A stretch of 38,017 nt of DNA from an uncultured Peptococcaceae bacterium (GTDB lineage Bacteria; Bacillota; Peptococcia; Peptococcales; Peptococcaceae), in contig CATJSX010000043.1 of the NCBI GenBank assembly GCA_949743265.1, positions 1-38,017 of the forward strand, in the 5' to 3' direction. Positions 18,899-26,442 of the stretch are shown here, in pieces. A model generated the notes under the pieces. It saw only the letters and a list, made by a program, of their open reading frames with translations, ran no database searches and was not told the origin of the DNA. The position numbers and the translations under genes were made by a program. Every line of letters begins with the position of its first letter. Position 1 is the stretch's first letter.

Positions 18899-19015
18899 CT
18901 AATGAAATATCATCAAATTTGCGTGAAAGATTCTCGATATGCTATCTGCGCTATAATTATATCCACCGATCAAAATGGTATCACCGGAATTATCGACTGA
19001 CGCATCTTTCTTCAC
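18899..19015 (-). CDS. Possible 38-residue peptide overlapping the hemW stop
   Basis: A GTG start at 19015-19013 overlaps the hemW TGA stop as GTGA, a classic coupling arrangement. The frame runs 38 codons to TAG at 18901-18899, just ahead of the bidirectional terminator. The peptide begins KKDASVDNSGDT and has a Gly/Tyr/Ser-rich middle (GGYNYSADS), with no membrane segment. I do not recognise it. It may be a real coupled peptide, a relic of a longer gene, or chance. Confidence 0.3.
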   Translation of the reverse strand: MKKDASVDNSGDTILIGGYNYSADSISRIFHANLMIFH

Positions 19016-20142
19016 ACAAATTCCACAAATACCAAATTGCCCAATACCCGCCCTTTTTCAGTCAAACGCAAATAGCCCTCGTTTAGCGTCAACCAATCAT
19101 TTTTTTGACATTTTGTAATCGCCTTTTCATAAACTGAAACCAATTTTCTATCGAAACGTTGTTCAAATTCAACGAGAGAAACGCCTTGATTCATCCTTAA
19201 GCCCATAAAAATCATTTCTGCCATTGCTTCTTTAACGGTTAATGTTTCTTCTTCTCGTTTTGGCAAAATATTATTCAGCAAAGGAACCACATAGTCTTGC
19301 CATTTCACGGGATTACTCGAACGTCGTCCATCTTGAAAGGAGTGAGCGCCTAAACCCAAACCAAGATAGTCCATTGTAGTACGCCAATAAATTTTGTTAT
19401 GCTCGCATTCAAAATTGTCTTGCGCATAATTGGAAATTTCATACTGATGAAAACCTGCTTCCGTCAACATACTTTTAGCTAATCTATACATCGCCAGTGC
19501 CATTTCATCATCGAATTCTGTCAATTTCCCTTCTCGCAGCCAACGACCAAAAAGCGTCCTTTCTTCAATATTTAATTGATACAATGACAGATGCGTTGCC
19601 CCTAACGCCAAAACGCGACGCAAACATTGTTGCCATGATGACAGATCCTGTCCGGGTAGACCATACATCAAATCAAAATTGATATTGGTGAAGCCTGCTT
19701 TTCGAGCCGCTGCAAATATGTTCACCACTTCAGCAAATGTATGACGGCGTCCCAATAACTGCAAAGATTCTGTTGAACAACTTTGCACACCGATACTCAA
19801 ACGATTAACTCCAAAAGCTCGTAGCAGCTGTAGCTTTTCCTCATTTAAACTTTCTGGATTCCCTTCAATTGTAAATTCGACTAAAGCGGGCGAAACAAAA
19901 TATTTTCTCACAGCTGATAATAATTTTTCTAATAAAAAATCAGGCAAAAAACTAGGCGTTCCACCACCGATAAAAATCGTACGCGGTTTATCATTAGAAT
20001 ACTGCGTCAACAGCAGCATTTCTTTTTCCAACGCTTGCACATATTGTCGCATGCGTTCTTCCGATTGGTGTCCAAAACTTAAAAAATCACAGTATCGACA
20101 CTTTTGTGCGCAAAAAGGCACATGAAGATAAAGTCCATCCAT
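19012..20142 (-). CDS. hemW: Radical SAM heme chaperone HemW
   Basis: HemW is related to coproporphyrinogen dehydrogenase but acts as a heme-binding chaperone for respiratory enzymes. The 376-residue sequence has the radical SAM cluster Cys11, Cys15 and Cys18 in PFCAQKCRYCDF; the DF after the third Cys, not the GC of HemN, points to HemW. Other family features are IFIGGGTPSFL, EGNPESL, NRLSIGVQS, NINFDLMYGLPGQ and the EISNYA stretch near residue 240. ATG 20142 follows AAGGAG. In Firmicutes hemW usually sits near lepA and hrcA; here it stands apart from them. Confidence 0.93.
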   Translation of the reverse strand: MDGLYLHVPFCAQKCRYCDFLSFGHQSEERMRQYVQALEKEMLLLTQYSNDKPRTIFIGGGTPSFLPDFLLEKLLSAVRKYFVSPALVEFTIEGNPESLNEEKLQLLRAFGVNRLSIGVQSCSTESLQLLGRRHTFAEVVNIFAAARKAGFTNINFDLMYGLPGQDLSSWQQCLRRVLALGATHLSLYQLNIEERTLFGRWLREGKLTEFDDEMALAMYRLAKSMLTEAGFHQYEISNYAQDNFECEHNKIYWRTTMDYLGLGLGAHSFQDGRRSSNPVKWQDYVVPLLNNILPKREEETLTVKEAMAEMIFMGLRMNQGVSLVEFEQRFDRKLVSVYEKAITKCQKNDWLTLNEGYLRLTEKGRVLGNLVFVEFV

Positions 20143-20168
20143 TATTACCGCTCCTTGCTGTTTTTTTT

Positions 20169-20197
20169 ATTATAACGTAAAAAACTCTGCTCAGCTA
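20169..20197 (-). promoter_or_regulatory. Possible hemW promoter
   Basis: A perfect minus-strand TATAAT (20174-20169) lies about 30 bases upstream of the hemW start. The hexamer 17 bases further upstream (TAGCTG) is a poor -35 box. Confidence 0.4.
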
Positions 20198-20342
20198 GAT
20201 AATTCCTTAGCTATTACAAGGCGTTTTTTTATTTTATCAGCTTAACAAAAAAATGATGATTTGCTTTATGGTGCAAGTGGTATTCTTTTTGCATTCATGA
20301 TAAAATAAAAATAGTAGTTTATTTGCCCAAAAAGGAGTTATT

Positions 20343-20918
20343 ATGATGAAAGAAAATATCAAAATCCGAGCCGCTACTGTTGATGATGCGGCGCAGCTTT
20401 TAGCCATTTATACGCCATATGTTGAAAAAACGGCTATTACCTTTGAATATGACGTCCCCAGCCTTGCAGAATTTGCCCAACGTATTGAACGTACGTTGCA
20501 AAAATATCCTTATATCGTCGCTGAAAAGAATAACCATATCTTAGGCTACGCTTATAGCGGAACTTTTATCAACAGAGCGGCTTACAACTGGTCTGCTGAA
20601 GTGACGATCTACCTTAGAGAAGACCAACGCCAAAAAGGATTAGGCAGAAAATTATATGAAGCACTAGAAAATATTTCTCGCGCGCAAAATATCCTGAATT
20701 TGAACGCTTGCATTGCATATACCAATGCAGAAGACGAATACTTAACGAACAACAGTGTACAATTTCATCATCATTTAGGTTATCGTATGGTTGGTGTCTT
20801 CCATCAGTGCGGCTATAAATTTGGCAAGTGGTACGATATGGTATGGATGGAAAAACTGCTTGACGCTCATCCTATCAAACCGTCGCCTATCATTGCTTTT
20901 CCTGATTTAAACCGATAA
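20343..20918 (+). CDS. GNAT acetyltransferase of the Pat/MnaT (phosphinothricin acetyltransferase-like) group
   Basis: The 191-residue enzyme opens with IRAATVDDAAQLLAIYTPYV and TAITFEYDVPS. It carries the acetyl-CoA loop RQKGLGRKLYEAL, then NLNACIAY and HHLGYRMVGVFHQCGYKFGKWYDMVWM. This order, including the GxKxGxWxD-type stretch, is typical of the Pat/YncA(MnaT) group that acetylates small amines such as phosphinothricin, methionine sulfoximine or methionine sulfone. The real substrate is not given by sequence. AAGGAG lies before paired ATG codons at 20343 and 20346; either may be used. An extended -10 TGATAAAAT (20298-20306) lies upstream. It appears to be a single-gene unit. Confidence 0.9.
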   Translation: MMKENIKIRAATVDDAAQLLAIYTPYVEKTAITFEYDVPSLAEFAQRIERTLQKYPYIVAEKNNHILGYAYSGTFINRAAYNWSAEVTIYLREDQRQKGLGRKLYEALENISRAQNILNLNACIAYTNAEDEYLTNNSVQFHHHLGYRMVGVFHQCGYKFGKWYDMVWMEKLLDAHPIKPSPIIAFPDLNR

Positions 20919-20945
20919 AATAACGATGGACATCAAAAAATATAG

Positions 20946-20975
20946 TTGTCAAGACTTTTCGCTATCCGTTATAAT
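20946..20975 (+). promoter_or_regulatory. Promoter of the ahcY-like gene
   Basis: TTGTCA (20946-20951), an 18-base spacer and TATAAT (20970-20975). The remaining leader is about 45 bases, too short for a SAM or SAH riboswitch. Confidence 0.65.
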
Positions 20976-21026
20976 AAAAACATGATACAAACTAACGATT
21001 GAACAATTTATTAGGAGGAAATTTTA

Positions 21027-22274
21027 ATGAGTGAAAATCAAATTCGCGACATTGCGCTCGCACCTACTGGTCATGCTAAAATTAACTGGGTCAAAAATCA
21101 TATGCCAATTTTAAATCAGCTGGAAAAAGAATTTATGGCATCTCTGCCATTTCGTGGTAAAAAAGTAGCTATTTGTTTGCATTTAGAAGCTAAAACGGCT
21201 TATTTAGCTAAAGTTGTTCAAGCTGGCGGTGCAGAAGTTGCCGTTGCTGCCAGCAATCCGCTCTCTACGCAAGATGATGTTGTAGCTGCCTTAGTTGAAG
21301 ACGGTATTACTGCTTTTGCTTGGCATGGCGCTACAACAGAAGAATATACCGCTCATCTAAATGCTTTAGCTAATTTTAAACCTGATCTTTTTATTGATGA
21401 TGGCGGCGATTTAACCAGCCTACTGCATAGTCAATATCCGCAATATTTGGCGAACATCATCGGTGGCTGCGAAGAAACCACTACTGGTATTATTCGTTTG
21501 CGCTCCATGGCTAATGACGGGGCTCTAAAGATTCCGATGATTGCCGTTAATGACGCTTTAAGTAAATATTTCTTCGATAATCGTTATGGTACAGGTCAAT
21601 CGGTTTGGGATGCTATTATGCGGAATACCAATTTGGTTGTTGCCGGCAAAACGGCTGTTGTTATCGGCTATGGCTGGTGCGGTAAAGGGGTAGCAATGCG
21701 CGCCAAAGGCTTAGGCGCCAAAGTTATTGTGTGTGAAGTAGATCCTATCAAATCCATCGAAGCGTTGATGGATGGTTTTCAAGTCATGCCTATGGTTGAA
21801 GCAGCGCCCTTAGGGGATTTTTTCGTTACCGTTACGGGTAATAAAGCTGTTATTAGCGAAGAACATTTCAAAGTAATGAAAAATAAAGCCATTATGGCTA
21901 ATGCGGGACATTTTGATGTAGAAATCGACAAAGCCGCTTTGGAAAAATTAGCGAATAGTCATCAAGAAACAAAACCTAATATTGAAGGTTATCAAATGAA
22001 CGACGGCAGGATATTATATTTGATGGGCGAAGGACGGTTAGTTAATTTAGCGTGCGGTGATGGTCATCCGGCAGAAATTATGGATTTGACTTTTGCTTTG
22101 CAAGCACTGTCATTGGTATATCTTTTGCAGCATTCCGATTTACCTGCTGCTGTACACAGCGTAGATAAATCCATTGATCATCGAGTTGCCCAGTTAAAAT
22201 TAACAGCACTAGATATTGCTATTGATCAATTAACGGAAGAACAAACCATTTATTTGAATAGCTGGCAGTTGTAA
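21027..22274 (+). CDS. ahcY: Adenosylhomocysteinase-family enzyme, possibly S-inosylhomocysteine hydrolase
   Basis: The fold is clear: catalytic residues in DDGGDLT, EETTTG and the Lys/Asp-Asn of SKYFFDNRYG, then an NAD-binding Rossmann motif VVIGYGWCGKGVAMRAKG. Length 415, with a C-terminus ending in LNSWQL that lacks the Lys/Tyr tail by which canonical enzymes close over the neighbour's NAD. This is the short archaeal/Thermotoga-type form. At the base-recognition site the human motif LHMTVETA reads LHLEAKTA here: His52 kept, Thr57 to Glu54, Glu59 to Lys56 (human first). The loss of the Glu that accepts the adenine amino group suggests a different base, such as hypoxanthine. mtaD at 35789 could supply S-inosylhomocysteine. 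GGAGG precedes the ATG; dinG follows after 44 bases. Confidence 0.93.
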   Translation: MSENQIRDIALAPTGHAKINWVKNHMPILNQLEKEFMASLPFRGKKVAICLHLEAKTAYLAKVVQAGGAEVAVAASNPLSTQDDVVAALVEDGITAFAWHGATTEEYTAHLNALANFKPDLFIDDGGDLTSLLHSQYPQYLANIIGGCEETTTGIIRLRSMANDGALKIPMIAVNDALSKYFFDNRYGTGQSVWDAIMRNTNLVVAGKTAVVIGYGWCGKGVAMRAKGLGAKVIVCEVDPIKSIEALMDGFQVMPMVEAAPLGDFFVTVTGNKAVISEEHFKVMKNKAIMANAGHFDVEIDKAALEKLANSHQETKPNIEGYQMNDGRILYLMGEGRLVNLACGDGHPAEIMDLTFALQALSLVYLLQHSDLPAAVHSVDKSIDHRVAQLKLTALDIAIDQLTEEQTIYLNSWQL

Positions 22275-22318
22275 AAATACTGCGGCAAACTATCTTTTTA
22301 TTTCGGGAGGAAATCCTG

Positions 22319-25081
22319 TTGCAAAATTTATCATTTGTCAGTCTTGATTTGGAAACTACCGGTTTAGCTGAAAGCGCTGAAATTATCGAGATCGGTATGG
22401 TTAAAGTCAAAGACGGTCAAATTATTGATCGCTTTGAACAGTTGGTTAAACCTAAACGGGGGATTCCAGAAGAAATTACTCTTTTGACTGGCATTACCAA
22501 TAATATGGTCGCTCATGCGCCCCATTGGCAGGAAATCGAAAAAGATGTATTATCTTTTTTGGGTGATAGTTTATTGGTAGCCCATAATATCAGTTTTGAC
22601 CGCTCCATGCTGGAAAATCATCTTGGTTATGAAACGGAAAATTATTGGCTGGATACTCACGATATGGCGAAAATTTTTCTGCCTACGTTGACCAGTTACA
22701 AGCTCATTAGTATTGCCGGCGCTTTAGCGATTCATGGCGATGACTTTCATCGTGCCAGCAGCGATGCGGAAATTTGCGCTAAAGTGCTGTTAAAAATTAT
22801 TGCAATTGCAATAGAGAGTGATCCTTTCACTTTGCAAAAAATCGCCGATGTATTTGCTAACGAAGATAATGGTTTAAGTCGTCTTTTGCAATCGTTGAAT
22901 AATTATGTCGTTTCTTCTGCCGTCGTTGGTCAAAAGCGTGTTCATTCGTTTGCCAATAATGATTTTGCTTTGGGGCAAGCGCCAAAATTGACTTTTGAGC
23001 ATTGCGATGATTTTTTCAAAAATGACGGTTTAATGAGTCAAGCCAGTCCATCATTTCAATATCGTCCACAGCAGCTTGGTATGCTAGAAACTATCTGCCG
23101 CGCTTTTCGCGAAAAAAAACACGGCATTATCGAAGCCGGCACTGGTACGGGCAAATCCTTTGCTTATCTTTTGCCCAGTTTGCTCTGGGCGTTTGAAAAT
23201 GATTGTCGCGTTATTGTTTCGACCAATACGATTGCTTTGCAAGAACAATTATTTTGGCACGACGTGCCTTTTCTTAAAAAAATTCTTGACTATAATTTTT
23301 CGGTAGCGCTAAGTAAAGGAAGAAGCAACTATCTTTGTTTGCGACGTCATGAATTATATAAAAATCAACTGAGCAATATGATTTGGGCAGAAAAAATTTT
23401 CTTTGCCACTATTCTATATTGGCGCAGCATCACCAAGGATGGCGATAAGGAAGCCTTAAATTTGAACAAAATGGAGCGTCAATTTTGGAGCAATATTTCC
23501 AGTCAGGCAGAAACTTGCTTGGGTAATCGTTGTACCCATTCTCGCTATTGTTATTTTATGCAAAACAAAAAAATGTGTGAGCAAAGCGATTTAATCATCA
23601 CTAACCATGCCTTGCTCCTGCAGAATATTAAATTGAAAAGCTCTATATTGCCTAAATATGATCATGTTATTATTGACGAAGCCCATAATTTAGATGAGGA
23701 AACTACTAAACAATTTACTGATACGTTAGATTTGGAATTTCTGCGAAAAAACAATCGGCAGTTAATCCGTAAAAATAGTTTGCTTTTCCGCATTATTGCT
23801 AAACTGAAGCATTTACCGCACGCTGGCGATGTTGGCGTTATGGTTGAAGAAAATTTGAATCAGCTGTCTGAGGACGTCAATCAACTGGAAAGTTACATTA
23901 TAGATGCCATTGAGTATACATTTACCGTCAATGATTTAAAAAATACCAACGAAACACGCATCACGGAAGCTATTCGCCAGTGCAATTGGTGGCCGCAATT
24001 TCTGTATCATTTAGAACAAATCGGCATCATAATCACCGCTATCAATTTTCGCCTGTTGAAAATTTATAATATGCTTTCTTTAATTGATGAGCTGGAAGAT
24101 TTGACGCGAGAGCTAATGTTTACTCAAAACTGGTATAAAGAGCGAGAAACGTTAATACAGGATTTTTTAAAAGGCGATAATCCCAATAATGTTTATTGGA
24201 TAGAGTATGCTACTTCTTCATGGGGAAGTAATCTGAGTTATTCCATCGCACCCATCAATGCTATGCCTATTTTAAAAGAGTTTTTATTTGACGCTAATGA
24301 TTCGGTTATTTTGACTTCAGCGACATTAGCAATTGCTAATGATCTGCATTATACCGCAAGTACTTATTTGTTGAAAGCAGACGATTATCTAAGCTATATC
24401 ACGCCGTCGCCTTTTGATTATCAACAACAATCTATTATTGCAATTCCTACCGATAATCCCGCCTATAATCAAATTGGTGAGAATGCTTATGTAGAAATGG
24501 TAATCAACAATCTGGAACAAATTATCCCTGCTGTTATTGGCGGCGTATTGGTGTTGTTTACTTCGTATGCTATGTTGAATAAAGTTTATTTTGCTCTAAA
24601 GCAAAAGACGAATTTTAAAGAGTATAATATTTTGGCGCATGGTCAAGACGGCAGTCGCACCAGTATTATTCAAAATCTTTCACAAGTGGAAAAAACCATC
24701 GTCTTGGGCGCTAATAGTTTTTGGGAAGGCGTTGATATTAAAGGTACAGGCTTAACGACGGTTGTTATTGTGAAATTGCCCTTTACGCCGCCTAATCGCG
24801 CCATTACTAGTGCTAAAATGGAATATATTCAAAAGCAAGGGCAAAACAGTTTTACGCAATACAGCCTGCCGCAAGCGGTGCTTAAATTCCGACAAGGTTC
24901 CGGCAGGCTGATTCGCTCCCATACAGATTGGGGCGCGTTAATTATCTTGGACAATCGCATTATTACTAAGAAATACGGTGCGCAATTTCTAAATTCGCTG
25001 CCTGAACAGCCAATTATTAAAGGTCCGTTGCATGAGGTTTGCAAACAATTGCGGCGTTTTATGCAAAATAAGCAGGTTTGA
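22319..25081 (+). CDS. dinG: DinG-type DNA helicase with N-terminal DnaQ-like 3'-5' exonuclease domain
   Basis: The 920-residue protein joins an exonuclease (residues 1-170) to an XPD/DinG superfamily-2 helicase. Exonuclease motifs are SLDLETTG (Exo I), LVAHNISFDRSML (Exo II) and HRASSDAEI (Exo III). Helicase motifs are Walker A EAGTGTGKS (about 273), DEAH-type IIDEAHNLDEE (about 453), LTSATLA and the C-terminal QGSGRLIRS. Between Walker A and DEAH lie Cys340, Cys400, Cys405 and Cys411 in CLGNRCTHSRYC; the x4/x5 spacing equals that of the E. coli DinG iron-sulfur cluster. TTG 22319 is used, 8 bases after GGGAGG. It lies 44 bases after ahcY and probably shares its transcript. Confidence 0.94.
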   Translation: MQNLSFVSLDLETTGLAESAEIIEIGMVKVKDGQIIDRFEQLVKPKRGIPEEITLLTGITNNMVAHAPHWQEIEKDVLSFLGDSLLVAHNISFDRSMLENHLGYETENYWLDTHDMAKIFLPTLTSYKLISIAGALAIHGDDFHRASSDAEICAKVLLKIIAIAIESDPFTLQKIADVFANEDNGLSRLLQSLNNYVVSSAVVGQKRVHSFANNDFALGQAPKLTFEHCDDFFKNDGLMSQASPSFQYRPQQLGMLETICRAFREKKHGIIEAGTGTGKSFAYLLPSLLWAFENDCRVIVSTNTIALQEQLFWHDVPFLKKILDYNFSVALSKGRSNYLCLRRHELYKNQLSNMIWAEKIFFATILYWRSITKDGDKEALNLNKMERQFWSNISSQAETCLGNRCTHSRYCYFMQNKKMCEQSDLIITNHALLLQNIKLKSSILPKYDHVIIDEAHNLDEETTKQFTDTLDLEFLRKNNRQLIRKNSLLFRIIAKLKHLPHAGDVGVMVEENLNQLSEDVNQLESYIIDAIEYTFTVNDLKNTNETRITEAIRQCNWWPQFLYHLEQIGIIITAINFRLLKIYNMLSLIDELEDLTRELMFTQNWYKERETLIQDFLKGDNPNNVYWIEYATSSWGSNLSYSIAPINAMPILKEFLFDANDSVILTSATLAIANDLHYTASTYLLKADDYLSYITPSPFDYQQQSIIAIPTDNPAYNQIGENAYVEMVINNLEQIIPAVIGGVLVLFTSYAMLNKVYFALKQKTNFKEYNILAHGQDGSRTSIIQNLSQVEKTIVLGANSFWEGVDIKGTGLTTVVIVKLPFTPPNRAITSAKMEYIQKQGQNSFTQYSLPQAVLKFRQGSGRLIRSHTDWGALIILDNRIITKKYGAQFLNSLPEQPIIKGPLHEVCKQLRRFMQNKQV

Positions 25082-25188
25082 CCAAAATACTTAAATGCAA
25101 GCAGCAATTTTTTATTTACAATTTGACATGCGTTCTTTTTAGCAAATTTATTTCGCATGACCAATAGAAATCGTTTTGATGTTATTGT

Positions 25189-25231
25189 AAAATCGTCATT
25201 TTCATTTTTAATGAATAATGACGATTTTTTT
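25189..25231. terminator. Bidirectional terminator overlapping the ylbJ stop codon
   Basis: AAAATCGTCATT (25189-25200) pairs with AATGACGATTTT (25217-25228), followed by more T on the plus strand. The 3' arm is also the coding sequence for the last residues of ylbJ on the minus strand, so dinG and ylbJ share it. Confidence 0.85.
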
Positions 25232-26395
25232 CAATTTAATTATTAAAAAACATAAAGCAGAAATTAACAATAACCATAGAAGATTAACAAATGGCAGCAT
25301 TAACATAAAACCCAAAAGATGAGGCGGTGATTCTAAGGAAAGAGACGAAAGAAAAGTTACTGTCGTATCAGGCAAAAAAATAAGCAGTAACGCCGTAATT
25401 GCAGCGGCTAAAAAACTTTGCAGCAAACGACAAAAACTATAAGGTAAAAGTGGAAGATTTTGTTCTTGAATAATACTTCCTACTTGGGCATGGATGGATA
25501 GCCCGCTCCAACCCAAAATAAAGCTGATAATAATCACTTTAAAGAACAATGGACTATCAGCGACAGAGGCGGCTTTTGCCCCTAAGGTCATTTCTAAAAA
25601 ACCACAGGAAAGCGCTTGGCTAAGCGCTGGATCACAATGAAAAAACATAAGCAGATGAGCAAAAATTTTATTGGTAAAAGCGAAAAAGTTGACGGTTTTT
25701 AAAATTTCGATGGTAACGGAAAAAAAGAGCACAAACCCCCCAATAGAAAGAATACTTTTGATGCTTTTAGTTACAGCATTGGTTAAAACAGTGCCAAAAG
25801 GCGGTGTATTGCGGCGGCATTTGAGCAGCGCTTCAATACTTCTTTTAAAAATATGTCCTTCTCCCGAAAAAGCAGGAACTTCTTTAGCAGTAAATAATCC
25901 ACCTAAAACACCAATAGAAAGATTTGCCAAATAGTGAGCCGTTAATAAAATCAATCCCAAATGAGGCGCTCCCAACATACCAACCGGAACAGCGACTAAA
26001 AGAAATAATGGGCTAGCATTATTGGTATATGTAATTAAACGCGTCGCTTCATTTTTTGTTAAAATATTTTTTCCGTACAAAGCATTGGTTAATATAGCGC
26101 CCATAGGAAAACCAGAAGTAAAACCTAACGCCACAACAAAGCCAGCTTCGCCCGGTTGTTTGAAAATAGGACGCATCAACGGCTCCAGTAAAACCCCCAA
26201 AAAACCAACGACACCTAACTCGAGCAAAATATCTGCCGCAATCATAAAAGGCAGCAAAGATGGCGCTAACGTTAACGCCCATGTTTCCAAACCGCTGCGC
26301 GCGCCTTCATAAGTAGCGTTAGGAAAAAGAAACATACCCACCGTTAAGCATAACATCATCAATGGCAAAAAAAGCAACTTAATCGTTGTTTTCAT
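25208..26395 (-). CDS. ylbJ: YlbJ-family integral membrane protein (sporulation-associated)
   Basis: The protein has about 395 residues and roughly eight to ten membrane segments. It shows nucleoside-transporter-like 'gate' patterns seen in YlbJ/SpoIIIE-era membrane proteins: LAPSLLPFMIAADILLELG near the N-terminus, GFTSGFPMGAILTN, and FILGWSGLSIHAQVGSI in the second half. In Bacillus, YlbJ is a mother-cell sporulation protein needed for forespore development, and recent work ties it to dipicolinate passage. I start at ATG 26395, since GGGTGAT sits just ahead of it; GTG and ATG codons up to three codons earlier are possible. It follows tmcAL by 47 bases on the same strand. Whether this organism forms spores cannot be seen here. 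Confidence 0.88.
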   Translation of the reverse strand: MKTTIKLLFLPLMMLCLTVGMFLFPNATYEGARSGLETWALTLAPSLLPFMIAADILLELGVVGFLGVLLEPLMRPIFKQPGEAGFVVALGFTSGFPMGAILTNALYGKNILTKNEATRLITYTNNASPLFLLVAVPVGMLGAPHLGLILLTAHYLANLSIGVLGGLFTAKEVPAFSGEGHIFKRSIEALLKCRRNTPPFGTVLTNAVTKSIKSILSIGGFVLFFSVTIEILKTVNFFAFTNKIFAHLLMFFHCDPALSQALSCGFLEMTLGAKAASVADSPLFFKVIIISFILGWSGLSIHAQVGSIIQEQNLPLLPYSFCRLLQSFLAAAITALLLIFLPDTTVTFLSSLSLESPPHLLGFMLMLPFVNLLWLLLISALCFLIIKLKKIVIIH

Positions 26396-26442
26396 GATCA
26401 TCACCCGCTACATTATATCGAAATAAAACGCAAAATATGCGT

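Noticed and set aside
18856-19086. 76-codon plus-strand frame opposite the end of hemW
   Set aside because: It overlaps hemW antisense, has no ribosome-binding site and its translation is rich in Arg, His and Tyr with no domain pattern.
20976-21026. SAM or SAH riboswitch in front of the ahcY-like gene
   Set aside because: The leader between the promoter and the start codon is only about 50 bases and has no suitable stems.
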